Assembly (NCBI GenBank): GCA_035649895.1
Contig: DASRIS010000042.1
Location: forward strand, 62,001 to 126,000
Direction: 5' to 3'
Length of the DNA stretch: 64,000 nt
DNA from: DASSUC01 sp035649895
GTDB taxonomy: Bacteria > Actinomycetota > Actinomycetes > Mycobacteriales > Micromonosporaceae
Below the pieces are notes generated by a model, which did not search any database, was not told the origin of the DNA, and saw nothing but the letters and a program-made list of their open reading frames with translations. Numbering within the stretch: the first letter of the stretch is position 1; every line of letters begins with the position of its first letter. Shown here in pieces: positions 1-7,989 of this stretch. The position numbers were made by a program, and so were the translations under genes.

Positions 1-1556
1 ACCTCCTCCATGCCGGCGAGCATCGGTTCCAGCGGCTCATGCGGGGAGGGCGGCTGGGCGAGGGGCGGCGGCTTCGCCCCGTCCCGGCGCGGTGCCGCCT
101 TCGCGGCCCCTCTGGCCGCTGCCTTCGCGGACCCCTTGGCCGCCGTGCGCCGGGTGTGCGGCGCCGGCATGTCGAACAGCCCCTCGCCGTCGCCCGCCGC
201 CGTCGCCCGCCGCCGCCTCGGCGCGGGTACGTCGAACAGCCCGTCACTGTCGGGGCTGGCCGCCTCCCGCAGCTCCGCCGGGTCGAAGAGCCGGATCACG
301 CCGTACTCCCCGTCGTACCCGGCACTGCGCCGCACCTGCCCGGCGCGCAACCGCCGGATGGCCTCGGCGAGCAGCTCGCCGCCTGCCTTGCCGACCTCCT
401 CCAGCGGGACCTGGGTGAGGATCGCAAGCTCCGGGCCGAGCGCGGCGACCAGCGTGTTCACCTGGGCCTGCACGGTCTTGCTCTTCGGCCCGACGCCGTG
501 CACCTCACCGAGCACCTCCGGCAGCTGCACCAGGTGCGTCACCTCGTGGGTGCCGGCCGGCCGGGAGCCCTCAGCCCGGTCGGCGAGGTCCTCCACCCGG
601 GACAGGACGCCGACGGTGAGCGGCCGGCCGCACTCCGGGCACCGCCCGCCCGCGGCCCGGGTCTGCTCCGGCTGCCAGTTGACGCCGCAGGCGCGGTGCC
701 CGTCCGCGTGGTACTTGCCCTCCTCGGGGAAGAACTCGATCGTGCCGTGCAGGCCGTCCCCGGTGCGCAGCGCCTCCCGTACGGAGAAGTAGTCGAGGGC
801 GCAGTCCAGCACGGTGGCCTCGCGGGCGAGCGCGGGCGGGGAGTGCGCGTCGGAGTTGGAGACCAGCTGGTAGCGGTCGAGGCTGGAGACCCGCCAGTTC
901 ATCTCCGGGTCGGAGCTGAGCCCGGTCTCCACCGCGAAGATGTGCTCGGCCAGGTCGGCGTAGCAGTCGGCGATCGCGTCAAAGCCCGACTTCGACCCGA
1001 GCGCGGAGAACCAGGGCGTCCAGATGTGCGCCGGTACCAGGTACCCGTCGGCGCTCGCCTCCAGGGTGATCTCCAGCAGGTCGCGGGAGTCGAGGCCGAG
1101 GATCGGCCGGCCGTCCGAGCCCAGGTTGCCGATGCGCCCGAGCCGGGTGTTGAACCGGCCCACCGCGTCCAGGTCGGGCAGGTAGACCAGGTGGTGCACC
1201 TTGCGGGTGCGGTCGCCCCGCTTGTAGATCGTGGAGATCTCGACGGAGAGCTGGAACCGGGTCTGGTCGGCACCGGCCACCCGCGACGGAAGCCGCCGCT
1301 CGACTCCGGCGGTCAGGTCCTGCCGGAGCCGGTAGAGGCCCGGCTCGGCCGGCTCCAGCGCCTCCCGCAGGTGCTCCAGCCAGGCCGGATGGGTGAAGTC
1401 ACCGGTGCCGAGCAGGGTGATCCCCTTGCGCCGGGCCCACCAGGTGAGGTTCGCCAGGTCCAGGTCCCGGCTACAGGCCCTGGAGTACTTGGAGTGGATG
1501 TGCAGGTCCGCGACGTACGCGCCAGCGCTGAACGGGAGCACGCCGCATCCTGGCAT
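1..1556 (-). CDS. PHP-domain endonuclease Q-like protein, probably N-terminal half of a UvrD helicase fusion (partial)
   Basis: About 518 codons are visible; the gene runs off the left edge, so its C-terminus is missing. The N-terminus has the PHP metal-binding motif DLHIHSKYSRAC (residues 17-28), then GTGDFTHP and NSDAHSP, all expected of the PHP nuclease fold shared with endonuclease Q. A CGVNW...CPECGRPL zinc-ribbon-like segment follows, then a GVGPKSK helix-hairpin-helix-like stretch. After that comes a Lys/Ala/Arg/Pro-rich linker holding two LFDxPAP repeats. In actinomycetes such a module is commonly fused to a UvrD-type helicase; the helicase would lie outside the window, so the fusion is inference. 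The role would be DNA repair or processing. The ATG at 1556 is the outer start; a GTG at 1541 has a better spaced AGGA ribosome-binding site and may be the real one. Confidence 0.75.
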   Translation of the reverse strand, partial: MPGCGVLPFSAGAYVADLHIHSKYSRACSRDLDLANLTWWARRKGITLLGTGDFTHPAWLEHLREALEPAEPGLYRLRQDLTAGVERRLPSRVAGADQTRFQLSVEISTIYKRGDRTRKVHHLVYLPDLDAVGRFNTRLGRIGNLGSDGRPILGLDSRDLLEITLEASADGYLVPAHIWTPWFSALGSKSGFDAIADCYADLAEHIFAVETGLSSDPEMNWRVSSLDRYQLVSNSDAHSPPALAREATVLDCALDYFSVREALRTGDGLHGTIEFFPEEGKYHADGHRACGVNWQPEQTRAAGGRCPECGRPLTVGVLSRVEDLADRAEGSRPAGTHEVTHLVQLPEVLGEVHGVGPKSKTVQAQVNTLVAALGPELAILTQVPLEEVGKAGGELLAEAIRRLRAGQVRRSAGYDGEYGVIRLFDPAELREAASPDSDGLFDVPAPRRRRATAAGDGEGLFDMPAPHTRRTAAKGSAKAAARGAAKAAPRRDGAKPPPLAQPPSPHEPLEPMLAGMEE

Positions 1557-1690
1557 ACCTGTGTACGGGCAGACCTCCGCCACGCACGAACTCGTACTCG
1601 AAGTAGCCCACATGCTTGGGTAGGTGACTGCGGGGTAACGCTTCGTGCGGGCCCCGCCGCGTCAGGCGCGCAGCGCCACTTTCCGGGCGG

Positions 1691-2959
1691 TCAGGATGCC
1701 CGCAGCTCCACGAGGGTGATCTCGGGCGGGACGCCGACCCGGACCGGCGGCCCCCAGAAGCCGGCGCCATCGGTTACATAGACCGGGGTGCCATCGACCA
1801 TGCCCAACCCGGAGACGACCGGCTGTTGCAGCTTGACCAGCAGGTTGAACGGGATGAGCTGGCCGCCGTGGGTGTGCCCGGACAGCTGCAGGTCCACCCC
1901 GTGGCGGGCCGCCTCGAACGCCTGGATCGGCTGGTGGGCGAGGAGCACCACCGGCCGGGACGGGTCGCGCCCGTCCAGCGCGCGAGCGAAGTCCGGCCCG
2001 TCGCCGTAGTCGCGACCGGCCACGTCGTTCACCCCGGCGAGGTCGAGCGCTGCTCCCCGGTGCACGATCTCCACCCGCTCGTTGCGCAGGGGCCGCATGC
2101 CGAGGCGGGCAACCTCGTCGATCCATGGCTCGTAGCCGGAGTAGTACTCGTGGTTGCCGGTCACGAAGAAGGTGCCGTAGCGGGAGCGCAGGCCCCGCAG
2201 CGGGGCGGCGGCCGGCCCCAGCTCCTCGACCGTGCCGTCGACCAGGTCGCCGACGACCGCCACGAGGTCGGCGTCGAGCCCGTTGATGACATTGACGACG
2301 CGCTCGGTGCTGCGCCGGCCGAGGACCGGCCCCAGGTGGATGTCGGAGACCAGTGCGATGCGCAGCCCGTCCGCCCGCCGGTCCAGCTTGGCGAGCGGGA
2401 TCACCACCCGGTCCACCACCGGCGTGCGCAGCGCGGAGGGGATGCCGTACCCGGTCACGCCAGCGGCGGTGAGACCGGCGAAGATCGCCGCCCCGCGGGC
2501 GAGCAGGAGCCGGCGGTCCGGGTCATGGCCGGCGGGCGCCGCACCCGGTGGCACGGTCGGTGGCTTGGACAGCACCGCACCTGGTGGTTCGCCAGGCGGC
2601 GACCCGGCGCCGACCAGGGCCGGCTCCGGTACGGCTACCGGCGCTCCCAGCCCGGGCCGGCGGCGGCGCAGCCACAGCCGGGCGACGAGCATCGGCAGCT
2701 CGAGCACGGCGAGCAGCACGAGCAGGTAGAACATGATGGCCAGCCAGATGTAGCCCACCCAGGCGAGCCAGGGCGCGGCCGGCTCCGGCGCGATCATCGT
2801 GACCGGGACCAGCAGGGCCAGCCCGAGCAGGACGAAGCCCATGACCCGCCGCGCCCGCCCTGCGGGCAGGGTGTCCCGGACCAGGCGGCGCCACAGGTAG
2901 AGATGGATCACCCCGAGGACGAGCGTGGCCACCCCGACGAAGCCGAGCAGCTGTAGCAC
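1691..2959 (-). CDS. Membrane-anchored metallophosphoesterase
   Basis: 422 residues. Several hydrophobic helices fill the first 110 residues, then a Pro/Ala-rich linker, one more hydrophobic helix near residue 160, and a calcineurin-like phosphoesterase domain. The metal-binding motifs appear in order: SDIHLG, GDLVDG, GNHEYY and GHTHGGQ. This is the architecture of YkuE/YaeI-type membrane phosphodiesterases, some of which act on lipid or nucleotide phosphodiesters; the substrate here is unknown. It is the last gene of a minus-strand operon and starts 3 bp after moaD stops, so it is probably co-transcribed with the molybdopterin genes, although no functional link to them is known. Confidence 0.88.
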   Translation of the reverse strand: MLQLLGFVGVATLVLGVIHLYLWRRLVRDTLPAGRARRVMGFVLLGLALLVPVTMIAPEPAAPWLAWVGYIWLAIMFYLLVLLAVLELPMLVARLWLRRRRPGLGAPVAVPEPALVGAGSPPGEPPGAVLSKPPTVPPGAAPAGHDPDRRLLLARGAAIFAGLTAAGVTGYGIPSALRTPVVDRVVIPLAKLDRRADGLRIALVSDIHLGPVLGRRSTERVVNVINGLDADLVAVVGDLVDGTVEELGPAAAPLRGLRSRYGTFFVTGNHEYYSGYEPWIDEVARLGMRPLRNERVEIVHRGAALDLAGVNDVAGRDYGDGPDFARALDGRDPSRPVVLLAHQPIQAFEAARHGVDLQLSGHTHGGQLIPFNLLVKLQQPVVSGLGMVDGTPVYVTDGAGFWGPPVRVGVPPEITLVELRAS

Positions 2960-2962
2960 AGG

Positions 2963-3205
2963 TCACCCGCCGGCAAAGGGCGGCAGCACGTCCACAGTGG
3001 CGCCGGACCGCAGCGGGGTCTCGCGGTCGTGGCAGGCCAGCCCGTCCACGAGGAAGCTGGCCACGGAGAGCACCCGCGCCATGCGCTCGCCGTGCCGGGC
3101 GGACAAGGTGTCGACCAGCGACGTGAGCGTGAGGTCAGCCGGGAGGGTCTCCTCCGCGCTGCCGGCCGCGGCTCGGGCCCCGGCGAAGAACCGCACAGTC
3201 ACCAT
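2963..3205 (-). CDS. moaD: Molybdopterin synthase small subunit (MoaD/ThiS family)
   Basis: 80 residues, a typical MoaD length, with a beta-grasp fold pattern and the obligatory C-terminal Gly-Gly (PPFAGG). The terminal glycine is adenylated and converted to a thiocarboxylate that donates sulfur to precursor Z (cyclic pyranopterin monophosphate) during molybdopterin synthesis. The gene follows moaA by 9 bp in the same operon, which supports MoaD over ThiS. Its partner MoaE is not in the window. Confidence 0.9.
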   Translation of the reverse strand: MVTVRFFAGARAAAGSAEETLPADLTLTSLVDTLSARHGERMARVLSVASFLVDGLACHDRETPLRSGATVDVLPPFAGG

Positions 3206-3214
3206 TGGCGCGCC

Positions 3215-4237
3215 TCAGCCCCCGATCGCCGACATCGGCCGCACCGGCTGGAGGAACGCCGGGTCGTTGATCCCATGACCGGGTAGCTTGCCCCACATCG
3301 CGGCGCGCCACCGGTCGGCCAGCTCCTCGTCGGTCGCCCCCGCCCGCAGCGGCCCCCGCAGGTCCGACTCGGCCCGCGCGAACAGGCAGTTGCGCACCTG
3401 CCCGTCGGCGGTCAGCCGGGTGCGGTCGCAGTCGCCGCAGAACGGGCGGGTGACGCTGCCGATCACCCCGACCTTCGCCGGCTGCCCGGCGGCGTCGACC
3501 TGCCCGGCGACCAGCCACGTCTCGGCGGGCGCACCGCCCCGCTCGGCCGGGTCGGGCAGCAGCGTGAGCTCCTTCTCCAGCGCGGCCAGGATCTCCTCGG
3601 CGGTGACCATCGCCGACCGGTCCCACGAGTGCTGGGCGTCGAGCGGCATCTGCTCGATGAACCGCAGCTCGTAGCCGTGGTCGAGAGCGAAGCGCAGCAG
3701 CGGCACGGCCTCGTCGTCGTTGACCCCGCGCATCAGTACCGTATTGATCTTTACCGGGGTGAGGCCGGCCGCTGCCGCGGCCCGCAGGCCAGCCAGCACG
3801 TCGGGCAGGCGTGGCCGGTGGGTGAGCCGGGCGAAGCGGTCCGCGTCGAGCGTGTCGAGGGACACGTTGACCCGGTCGAGCCCGGCGTCGCGCAGCGGCA
3901 CCGCCAGGCGGTCGAGCCCGATGCCGTTGGTGGTCAGCGACACCTTGGGCCGGGGGGTCAGCGCGGCGGTCTGGGCGACGATCGACACCAGGCCACGACG
4001 CAGCAGCGGCTCCCCACCGGTGAACCGCACGTCGGTGACGCCCAGCCGGTGCACCGCGACCCGCACCAGGCGCACCACCTCGCCGTCGGTGAGCACGTCC
4101 GGCCCTGGCAGCCAGGGCAGGCCCTCCGGCGGCATGCAGTAGGTGCAGCGCAGGTTGCACCGGTCGGTCAGGGACACCCGCAGGTCGGTGGCGACCCGGC
4201 CGAACTGGTCGGCCAGGCGTCCGGACCGGTCAGCCAT
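3215..4237 (-). CDS. moaA: GTP 3',8-cyclase MoaA (radical SAM, molybdenum cofactor synthesis)
   Basis: 340 residues, a normal MoaA length. The N-terminal radical-SAM cluster is CNLRCTYC (CxxxCxxC, from about residue 27). The C-terminal second 4Fe-4S site is present as FCGDCDRTRLTADG followed by NCLF. The protein ends in Gly-Gly (SAIGG), as MoaA does; that tail enters the active site. The enzyme rearranges GTP to the 3',8-cyclised precursor of molybdopterin. The GGEPLLR motif (SAM binding) is also visible. It lies 15 bp downstream of the fructosamine-kinase-like gene and 9 bp upstream of moaD, so all four genes probably form one transcript. Confidence 0.96.
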   Translation of the reverse strand: MADRSGRLADQFGRVATDLRVSLTDRCNLRCTYCMPPEGLPWLPGPDVLTDGEVVRLVRVAVHRLGVTDVRFTGGEPLLRRGLVSIVAQTAALTPRPKVSLTTNGIGLDRLAVPLRDAGLDRVNVSLDTLDADRFARLTHRPRLPDVLAGLRAAAAAGLTPVKINTVLMRGVNDDEAVPLLRFALDHGYELRFIEQMPLDAQHSWDRSAMVTAEEILAALEKELTLLPDPAERGGAPAETWLVAGQVDAAGQPAKVGVIGSVTRPFCGDCDRTRLTADGQVRNCLFARAESDLRGPLRAGATDEELADRWRAAMWGKLPGHGINDPAFLQPVRPMSAIGG

Positions 4238-4252
4238 CGCCGAGTCCGTGGG

Positions 4253-5143
4253 TCATTGTCCGACGGTAGCGCGGACCGCCGACATAACCGCATCTCGGTA
4301 CGCCCCGCCGAACAGCGCGGTGTGCACCAGCAGCAGGTAGAGCTGGTGCAACGGCACCCGCGCCCGCCATCCGTCGGCCAGCGGGAGCTCCTCCCGGTAC
4401 GCGCCGAGGACCCGGTCGGCGTGCGGCACCCCGCCGAAGAGCCCGAGCAGGGCCAGGTCGGTCTCCCGGTGCCCGCCGTGCGCGGCCGGGTCCACCAGCC
4501 ACGCCCGCCCGCGGGTGCCCCACAGCACGTTGCCCGGCCACAGGTCACCGTGGATGCGCGCCGGGGGCTCGCTGCCGCCGTACTCCTCGATCCTGGCCAG
4601 CAGCCGCTCCACCTGGGTGACGTCGCCGGCGGAGAGCGCGCCCCGGTTGGCCGAGGCGCGCAGGTACGGCCATAGCCGCCGCTGCGCGAACCACTGCGGC
4701 CACGGCCCTGGCGACGCCGTGTTGTCCAGCGGCAGCCGGCCGATGTAGCCCGGCCACGCGGCGCCGAACGCCGGCGCGCCGGCCCGGTGCAGCGCCGCCA
4801 GGTCCCGGCCCAGCTGCTCGGCGGCCCCGGGTGACGGGTCGCCCGGCTCGACCCACTCCAGGACCAGCATGGTGTCGAGCTCCACCAGAACCTCGGGTAC
4901 GGGCACCGCCTCCGCCTCGGCCAGCCAGCGCAGCCCGGCCGCCTCGGCCGCGAAGAAGCCCGTGGGCACCGGCCCGTCCGCGCCGGACGGCCACGCCTTG
5001 GCGAACACCGAGGTGCCGTCGTCGAGGGTCAGGCGGGTCGCGTCACAGATGTCCCCGCCCGGCACCGGCGTCTCCCGGATCCGCTGGTGGGCCAGGAACG
5101 TCGGCAGGAGGTGGGGGTGCGCACGCAGGTACGCGATATCCAC
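4253..5143 (-). CDS. Fructosamine kinase family protein
   Basis: 296 residues, matching the fructosamine-3-kinase/ketosamine-3-kinase family (APH-like kinase fold). Visible signatures are FAKAWPS (ATP-site lysine), EAAGLRWLAEA, the catalytic HGDLWPGNVLW, and DPAAHGGHRETDLA as the metal-binding and family-specific segment. Known members phosphorylate fructosamines or ribulosamines on glycated proteins, which leads to deglycation; the bacterial substrate is usually unproven. A GTG start at 5143 is preferred because a TAGGGT -10 element sits 8 nt upstream, which fits a leaderless mRNA. First gene of the moaA-moaD-phosphoesterase operon and divergent from the GNAT gene. Confidence 0.88.
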   Translation of the reverse strand: MDIAYLRAHPHLLPTFLAHQRIRETPVPGGDICDATRLTLDDGTSVFAKAWPSGADGPVPTGFFAAEAAGLRWLAEAEAVPVPEVLVELDTMLVLEWVEPGDPSPGAAEQLGRDLAALHRAGAPAFGAAWPGYIGRLPLDNTASPGPWPQWFAQRRLWPYLRASANRGALSAGDVTQVERLLARIEEYGGSEPPARIHGDLWPGNVLWGTRGRAWLVDPAAHGGHRETDLALLGLFGGVPHADRVLGAYREELPLADGWRARVPLHQLYLLLVHTALFGGAYRDAVMSAVRATVGQ

Positions 5144-5175
5144 GGGGCATCACCCTACGCCGATAGCATGGCGGG
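5144..5175. promoter_or_regulatory. Overlapping divergent leaderless promoters
   Basis: The 32-bp gap between the minus-strand kinase gene and the plus-strand GNAT gene contains two facing -10 hexamers. TAGGGT (minus strand, 5157-5152) lies 8 nt before the GTG at 5143. TAGCAT (plus strand, 5164-5169) lies 6 nt before the ATG at 5176. Neither gene has a Shine-Dalgarno sequence. The spacing implies that transcription starts at or next to the start codons. Confidence 0.6.
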
Positions 5176-5679
5176 ATGACCTCGATCAGGCCGTACCGTC
5201 CGCTGGACCACAGCGCGTGCCGAGGGCTCTGGGCCGAGCTGACCATGCACCACCGGGAGCTCTACGACGACCCGACCCTCGGCGGCGCCGACCCGGGAGC
5301 GGCGTTCGAGGAGTACCTGACCCGGCTGGACCTGAGCGGCATCTGGGTCGCGGACCACCCCGAGGACGGCGTCGTCGGCATGGTGGGGCTGCTGCTCAAG
5401 GGCCGGGCGGGCGAGGTCGAGCCGGTGGTCGTCACCGGGCACCGGCGGGGTCAGGGGATCGGCCGGGCGCTGCTGGACCAGGTGGCGGACGAGGCGCGGC
5501 GGCGCGGCATGGCGTACCTGACGGTGACTCCCGCCTCCCGCAACGAGCCCGCGGTCCGGTGCCTCTACCGGGCCGGCTACGACGTGCTGTCCAACGTCAC
5601 CCTGACGCTCGACATCGGCCGGCGCAGCCACGAGTGGCAGGACGGGCTCAACCTCTTTGACCTGCGCCTACGCTACTGA
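5176..5679 (+). CDS. GNAT family N-acetyltransferase
   Basis: 167 residues covering a single acetyltransferase domain. The acetyl-CoA pyrophosphate loop is HRRGQGIGRALLDQV (Q/RxxGxG/A pattern), preceded by the beta-strand VEPVVVTG and followed by the typical C-terminal NEPAVRCLYRAGYDV segment. The substrate (small amine, antibiotic or protein N-terminus) cannot be told from sequence. It appears to be transcribed as a leaderless mRNA from a promoter that overlaps that of the divergent kinase gene, and it stands alone. Confidence 0.88.
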   Translation: MTSIRPYRPLDHSACRGLWAELTMHHRELYDDPTLGGADPGAAFEEYLTRLDLSGIWVADHPEDGVVGMVGLLLKGRAGEVEPVVVTGHRRGQGIGRALLDQVADEARRRGMAYLTVTPASRNEPAVRCLYRAGYDVLSNVTLTLDIGRRSHEWQDGLNLFDLRLRY

Positions 5680-5692
5680 GCCCGGTGCCGGT

Positions 5693-5722
5693 CCTGTGGA
5701 TAACCCGCGTGTCGTCCACAGG
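5693..5722. repeat. Inverted repeat carrying two DnaA-box-like sequences
   Basis: Eight-base arms CCTGTGGA and TCCACAGG are separated by 14 nt. The left arm extends into TGTGGATAA, whose complement TTATCCACA matches the classical DnaA box. The right arm contains TCGTCCACA, one or two bases from the actinobacterial box TTGTCCACA. The repeat lies between the GNAT stop and the DUF4192 start. It may be a simple terminator hairpin or a DnaA-binding pair. Confidence 0.45.
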
Positions 5723-5773
5723 CTGAGGGCCTGATCTTCCGATCACTGTCGCGCCGGGGCAGGGTCTGCGGTC

Positions 5774-6862
5774 ATGACCGACACCGTCGTTCCCCGGCTC
5801 CGGATCCGCTTCCCGGCAGACCTGCTCGCCGCAGTGCCGTACCTGGTCGGTTTCCACCCGGCCGACAGCGTCGTGGTGGTCGGCGTCCGCGGCGAGCAGC
5901 TCGCCCTCGCGGTGCGCAGCGACCTGCCACCGGTGCCCAGCCACGTCGCCGGCATCGTCGCCAAGCAGGCGGTCGACGCGACCACCATCATCGGGTACGG
6001 GCCGGCGCACCGGGTGGGCCCGGCCGCTCTTGGAGTCCGGGACGCGCTGCTGGGCCGCGGCATCGACGTCTATGACGTGCTGCGGGTCACCGACGGGCGG
6101 TACTGGTCGTACGCGTGTGACAACCCGAGCTGCTGCCCGGCCGAGGGCACCCCGTTCGACCCGGTGAGCAGTCCGGTCGCCGCCCAGTTCGCGTACCACG
6201 GCCAGGAGGCGCTGCCGAGCCGGGCCGCGCTCGTCGCCCGGGTCGCGCCGGTGGACGGGCCGGCCCGCGAGTCGATGCGGCAGGCCACCGCCCGGGCGCA
6301 GGCCCGCCTCGACCAGCTGGTCGCCGGTGCGGCCCGCCAGGTCGCTGGGGAGGGCCGGCTGGCGGCCGGTGTGGGCCGGCGGGCTGCCGGTGAGCCGGAG
6401 CCTGCGGAGGTGGGTCGGCTGATGCGCGCCGCTGGCGCCGAGGCGGTGACTGCCGCGCTCACCCGGCACGGCGCTGGCACCCGGCTCACCGACGACGAGG
6501 TGGCGTGGTTGACGGTGCTGCTCGGCTGCGTCGCCGTCCGGGACCTCGCCTGGCAGCGCATTGACGAGTCTCGCCTGCACATCGGGGTGTGGACGGATGT
6601 CGTGCAGCGGGCGGAGCCGCATCTGGCCGCCCCGCCGGCCAGCCTGCTCGCGTTCGCCGCGTGGCGGTTGGGGGAGGGTGCGCTCGCGGTGGTGGCGCTG
6701 GAGCGGGCACTGCGCGCCGACCCTGGTTACTCGCTAGCCACGCTCCTGGACCGGGTCCTCCGGCAGGGGATCGCGCCGACCGCGATAGCCGGCTGGCCAG
6801 ACCCGAGCGGGCGGTCCAGCCGGGCGCGACGCAGCCGGGCGCGGCGGCGAGCCGGCCGGTGA
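5774..6862 (+). CDS. DUF4192 domain protein
   Basis: 362 residues. The opening (LRIRFPADLLAAVPYLVGFHPADSVVVVG in outline) is the signature of DUF4192, an actinobacterial family of unknown function. The middle carries YGPAHRV and WSYACDNPSCCPAEGTPFD, with clustered cysteines also typical of the family. The last 20 residues are strongly basic (Arg/Ser-rich) and may bind nucleic acid. No signal peptide or membrane helix is seen, so it is cytoplasmic. It stands alone between convergent and divergent neighbours; nothing in the context reveals its role. Confidence 0.82.
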   Translation: MTDTVVPRLRIRFPADLLAAVPYLVGFHPADSVVVVGVRGEQLALAVRSDLPPVPSHVAGIVAKQAVDATTIIGYGPAHRVGPAALGVRDALLGRGIDVYDVLRVTDGRYWSYACDNPSCCPAEGTPFDPVSSPVAAQFAYHGQEALPSRAALVARVAPVDGPARESMRQATARAQARLDQLVAGAARQVAGEGRLAAGVGRRAAGEPEPAEVGRLMRAAGAEAVTAALTRHGAGTRLTDDEVAWLTVLLGCVAVRDLAWQRIDESRLHIGVWTDVVQRAEPHLAAPPASLLAFAAWRLGEGALAVVALERALRADPGYSLATLLDRVLRQGIAPTAIAGWPDPSGRSSRARRSRARRRAGR

Positions 6863-6951
6863 CTCGTCGACGACCGGGCACCGGCGGTGGACGCGGCCTC
6901 AGCGGCGGTCCAGCCGCAGCCGCGGGTCCAGCCTCGGCCTTGTGGCGCGGT

Positions 6952-7776
6952 TCAGTAGACCCAGACCTGCCTTCCGATGGGCAGCGCGCCGTTGGCCCAC
7001 AGCCAGTCCATGGCGGCGTTGGTGACGCGTACGCAGCCGTGGGAGGCGGGGTAGGGCGGCACCGACGGGTAGCCGTGCACGGCGACTCCACCCACGAAGT
7101 ACTTGGGCCGGTAGAGCACCCCGAGCGGCCCAGGGTCGTCCCCGTCGACCTGGCGGAACACGGTGTACCGGCCGGTCGGCGTGGTGCCGGGCACCGACCC
7201 GGTGCTCGCGTCCATGACCCACCGGACCCGCCCGTTCACGGCCACGAGCAGCAGCTGCCGGCGCAGGTCGACCTCGACCACCCGGCCAGTGGCGCTGCGT
7301 GCCCGCAGCCGCGAGGCCCGGCTCAGCGCGGTGCGCGTGACCGGCCCGGCCGCGCCGTCACGCCGGAGACCGGCCGCCTTCTGGAAGGCGACAACAGCGT
7401 GATGGGTGGCTGCGCCGAAATGGCCGTCCGGAGTGCCGAGCCAGTAGCCGAGCGCAACCAGGCGCTGCTGCAGCGCCAGGACCGCCGGGCCGCTGTCGCC
7501 CAGCCGCAGCTCGCTGGGGCGGGTGGGCGTAGCGGGCGTGGGCGTCACCGGCCTCGGGGACGGTGCCCGGGTCGTCGGGGGCGGCGCCGGAGTGCGCGGT
7601 GACGTCTTGGGCGTGGGGGTGGGCGTGGCCTTGGCTGCCGGCGAGCCCGCAGTCGCTGGTAAGGACCGTCGCGGTGCTGGCTGCGCCTGTGGGCTGGTCT
7701 GGCAGGCGGCGGCCGTCGTGGCCGAGGCTGCCACCACCACTGCGGCGAGCAGGCCGACAAGCCGGGTACGTCTCAC
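6952..7776 (-). CDS. Secreted L,D-transpeptidase with peptidoglycan-binding domain
   Basis: 274 residues. An N-terminal signal peptide ends at TTAAACQT; the Cys could be lipidated, although the lipobox is atypical. A Thr/Pro-rich linker of about 60 residues spans the wall. A peptidoglycan-binding-1 domain follows (LRLGDSGPAVLALQQRLVAL...FGAATHHAVVAFQ in outline), then a YkuD catalytic domain ending in HGYPSVPPYPASHGCVRV, where the Cys of SHGC is the nucleophile. Such enzymes form 3-3 cross-links or anchor proteins in peptidoglycan. The GTG start has an AGAGG site 6 nt upstream. Confidence 0.93.
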   Translation of the reverse strand: MRRTRLVGLLAAVVVAASATTAAACQTSPQAQPAPRRSLPATAGSPAAKATPTPTPKTSPRTPAPPPTTRAPSPRPVTPTPATPTRPSELRLGDSGPAVLALQQRLVALGYWLGTPDGHFGAATHHAVVAFQKAAGLRRDGAAGPVTRTALSRASRLRARSATGRVVEVDLRRQLLLVAVNGRVRWVMDASTGSVPGTTPTGRYTVFRQVDGDDPGPLGVLYRPKYFVGGVAVHGYPSVPPYPASHGCVRVTNAAMDWLWANGALPIGRQVWVY

Positions 7777-7950
7777 GCGTCGCCTCTTCCCGGCCCCGAC
7801 CGGGCCGCCGCCGAGTTACCCGTCCGGCCGTCGCACGGGCCGCTTCCCACTCCGTCCCGAGTCGTCGGGCCCGAGCCGGTCACTTCGCGTGTTCCTCCAT
7901 TTACAACAGTCCCGCTGGGGTTCCGGTCGAGTGAGGGTCGCAGGTCCCGA

Positions 7951-7978
7951 CCCCTCCGGGCCGGCCGGCGCCGAGGGG
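7951..7978. terminator. Possible hairpin between fdhD and the L,D-transpeptidase gene
   Basis: Six-base arms CCCCTC and GAGGGG flank a 16-nt GC-rich loop that could pair with itself. It sits 12 bp downstream of the fdhD stop in the direction of transcription, so it may end that transcript. The pairing is short and there is no U tract. Confidence 0.3.
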
Positions 7979-7989
7979 ACCAGCACGGT

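Noticed and set aside
39..1781. Long plus-strand open frame over the PHP nuclease gene
   Set aside because: Antisense shadow caused by high GC3; no domain, and the minus strand encodes clear PHP motifs.
7890..7915. Possible six-codon leader peptide upstream of the L,D-transpeptidase gene
   Set aside because: No ribosome-binding site and no regulatory amino-acid bias; too short to support.
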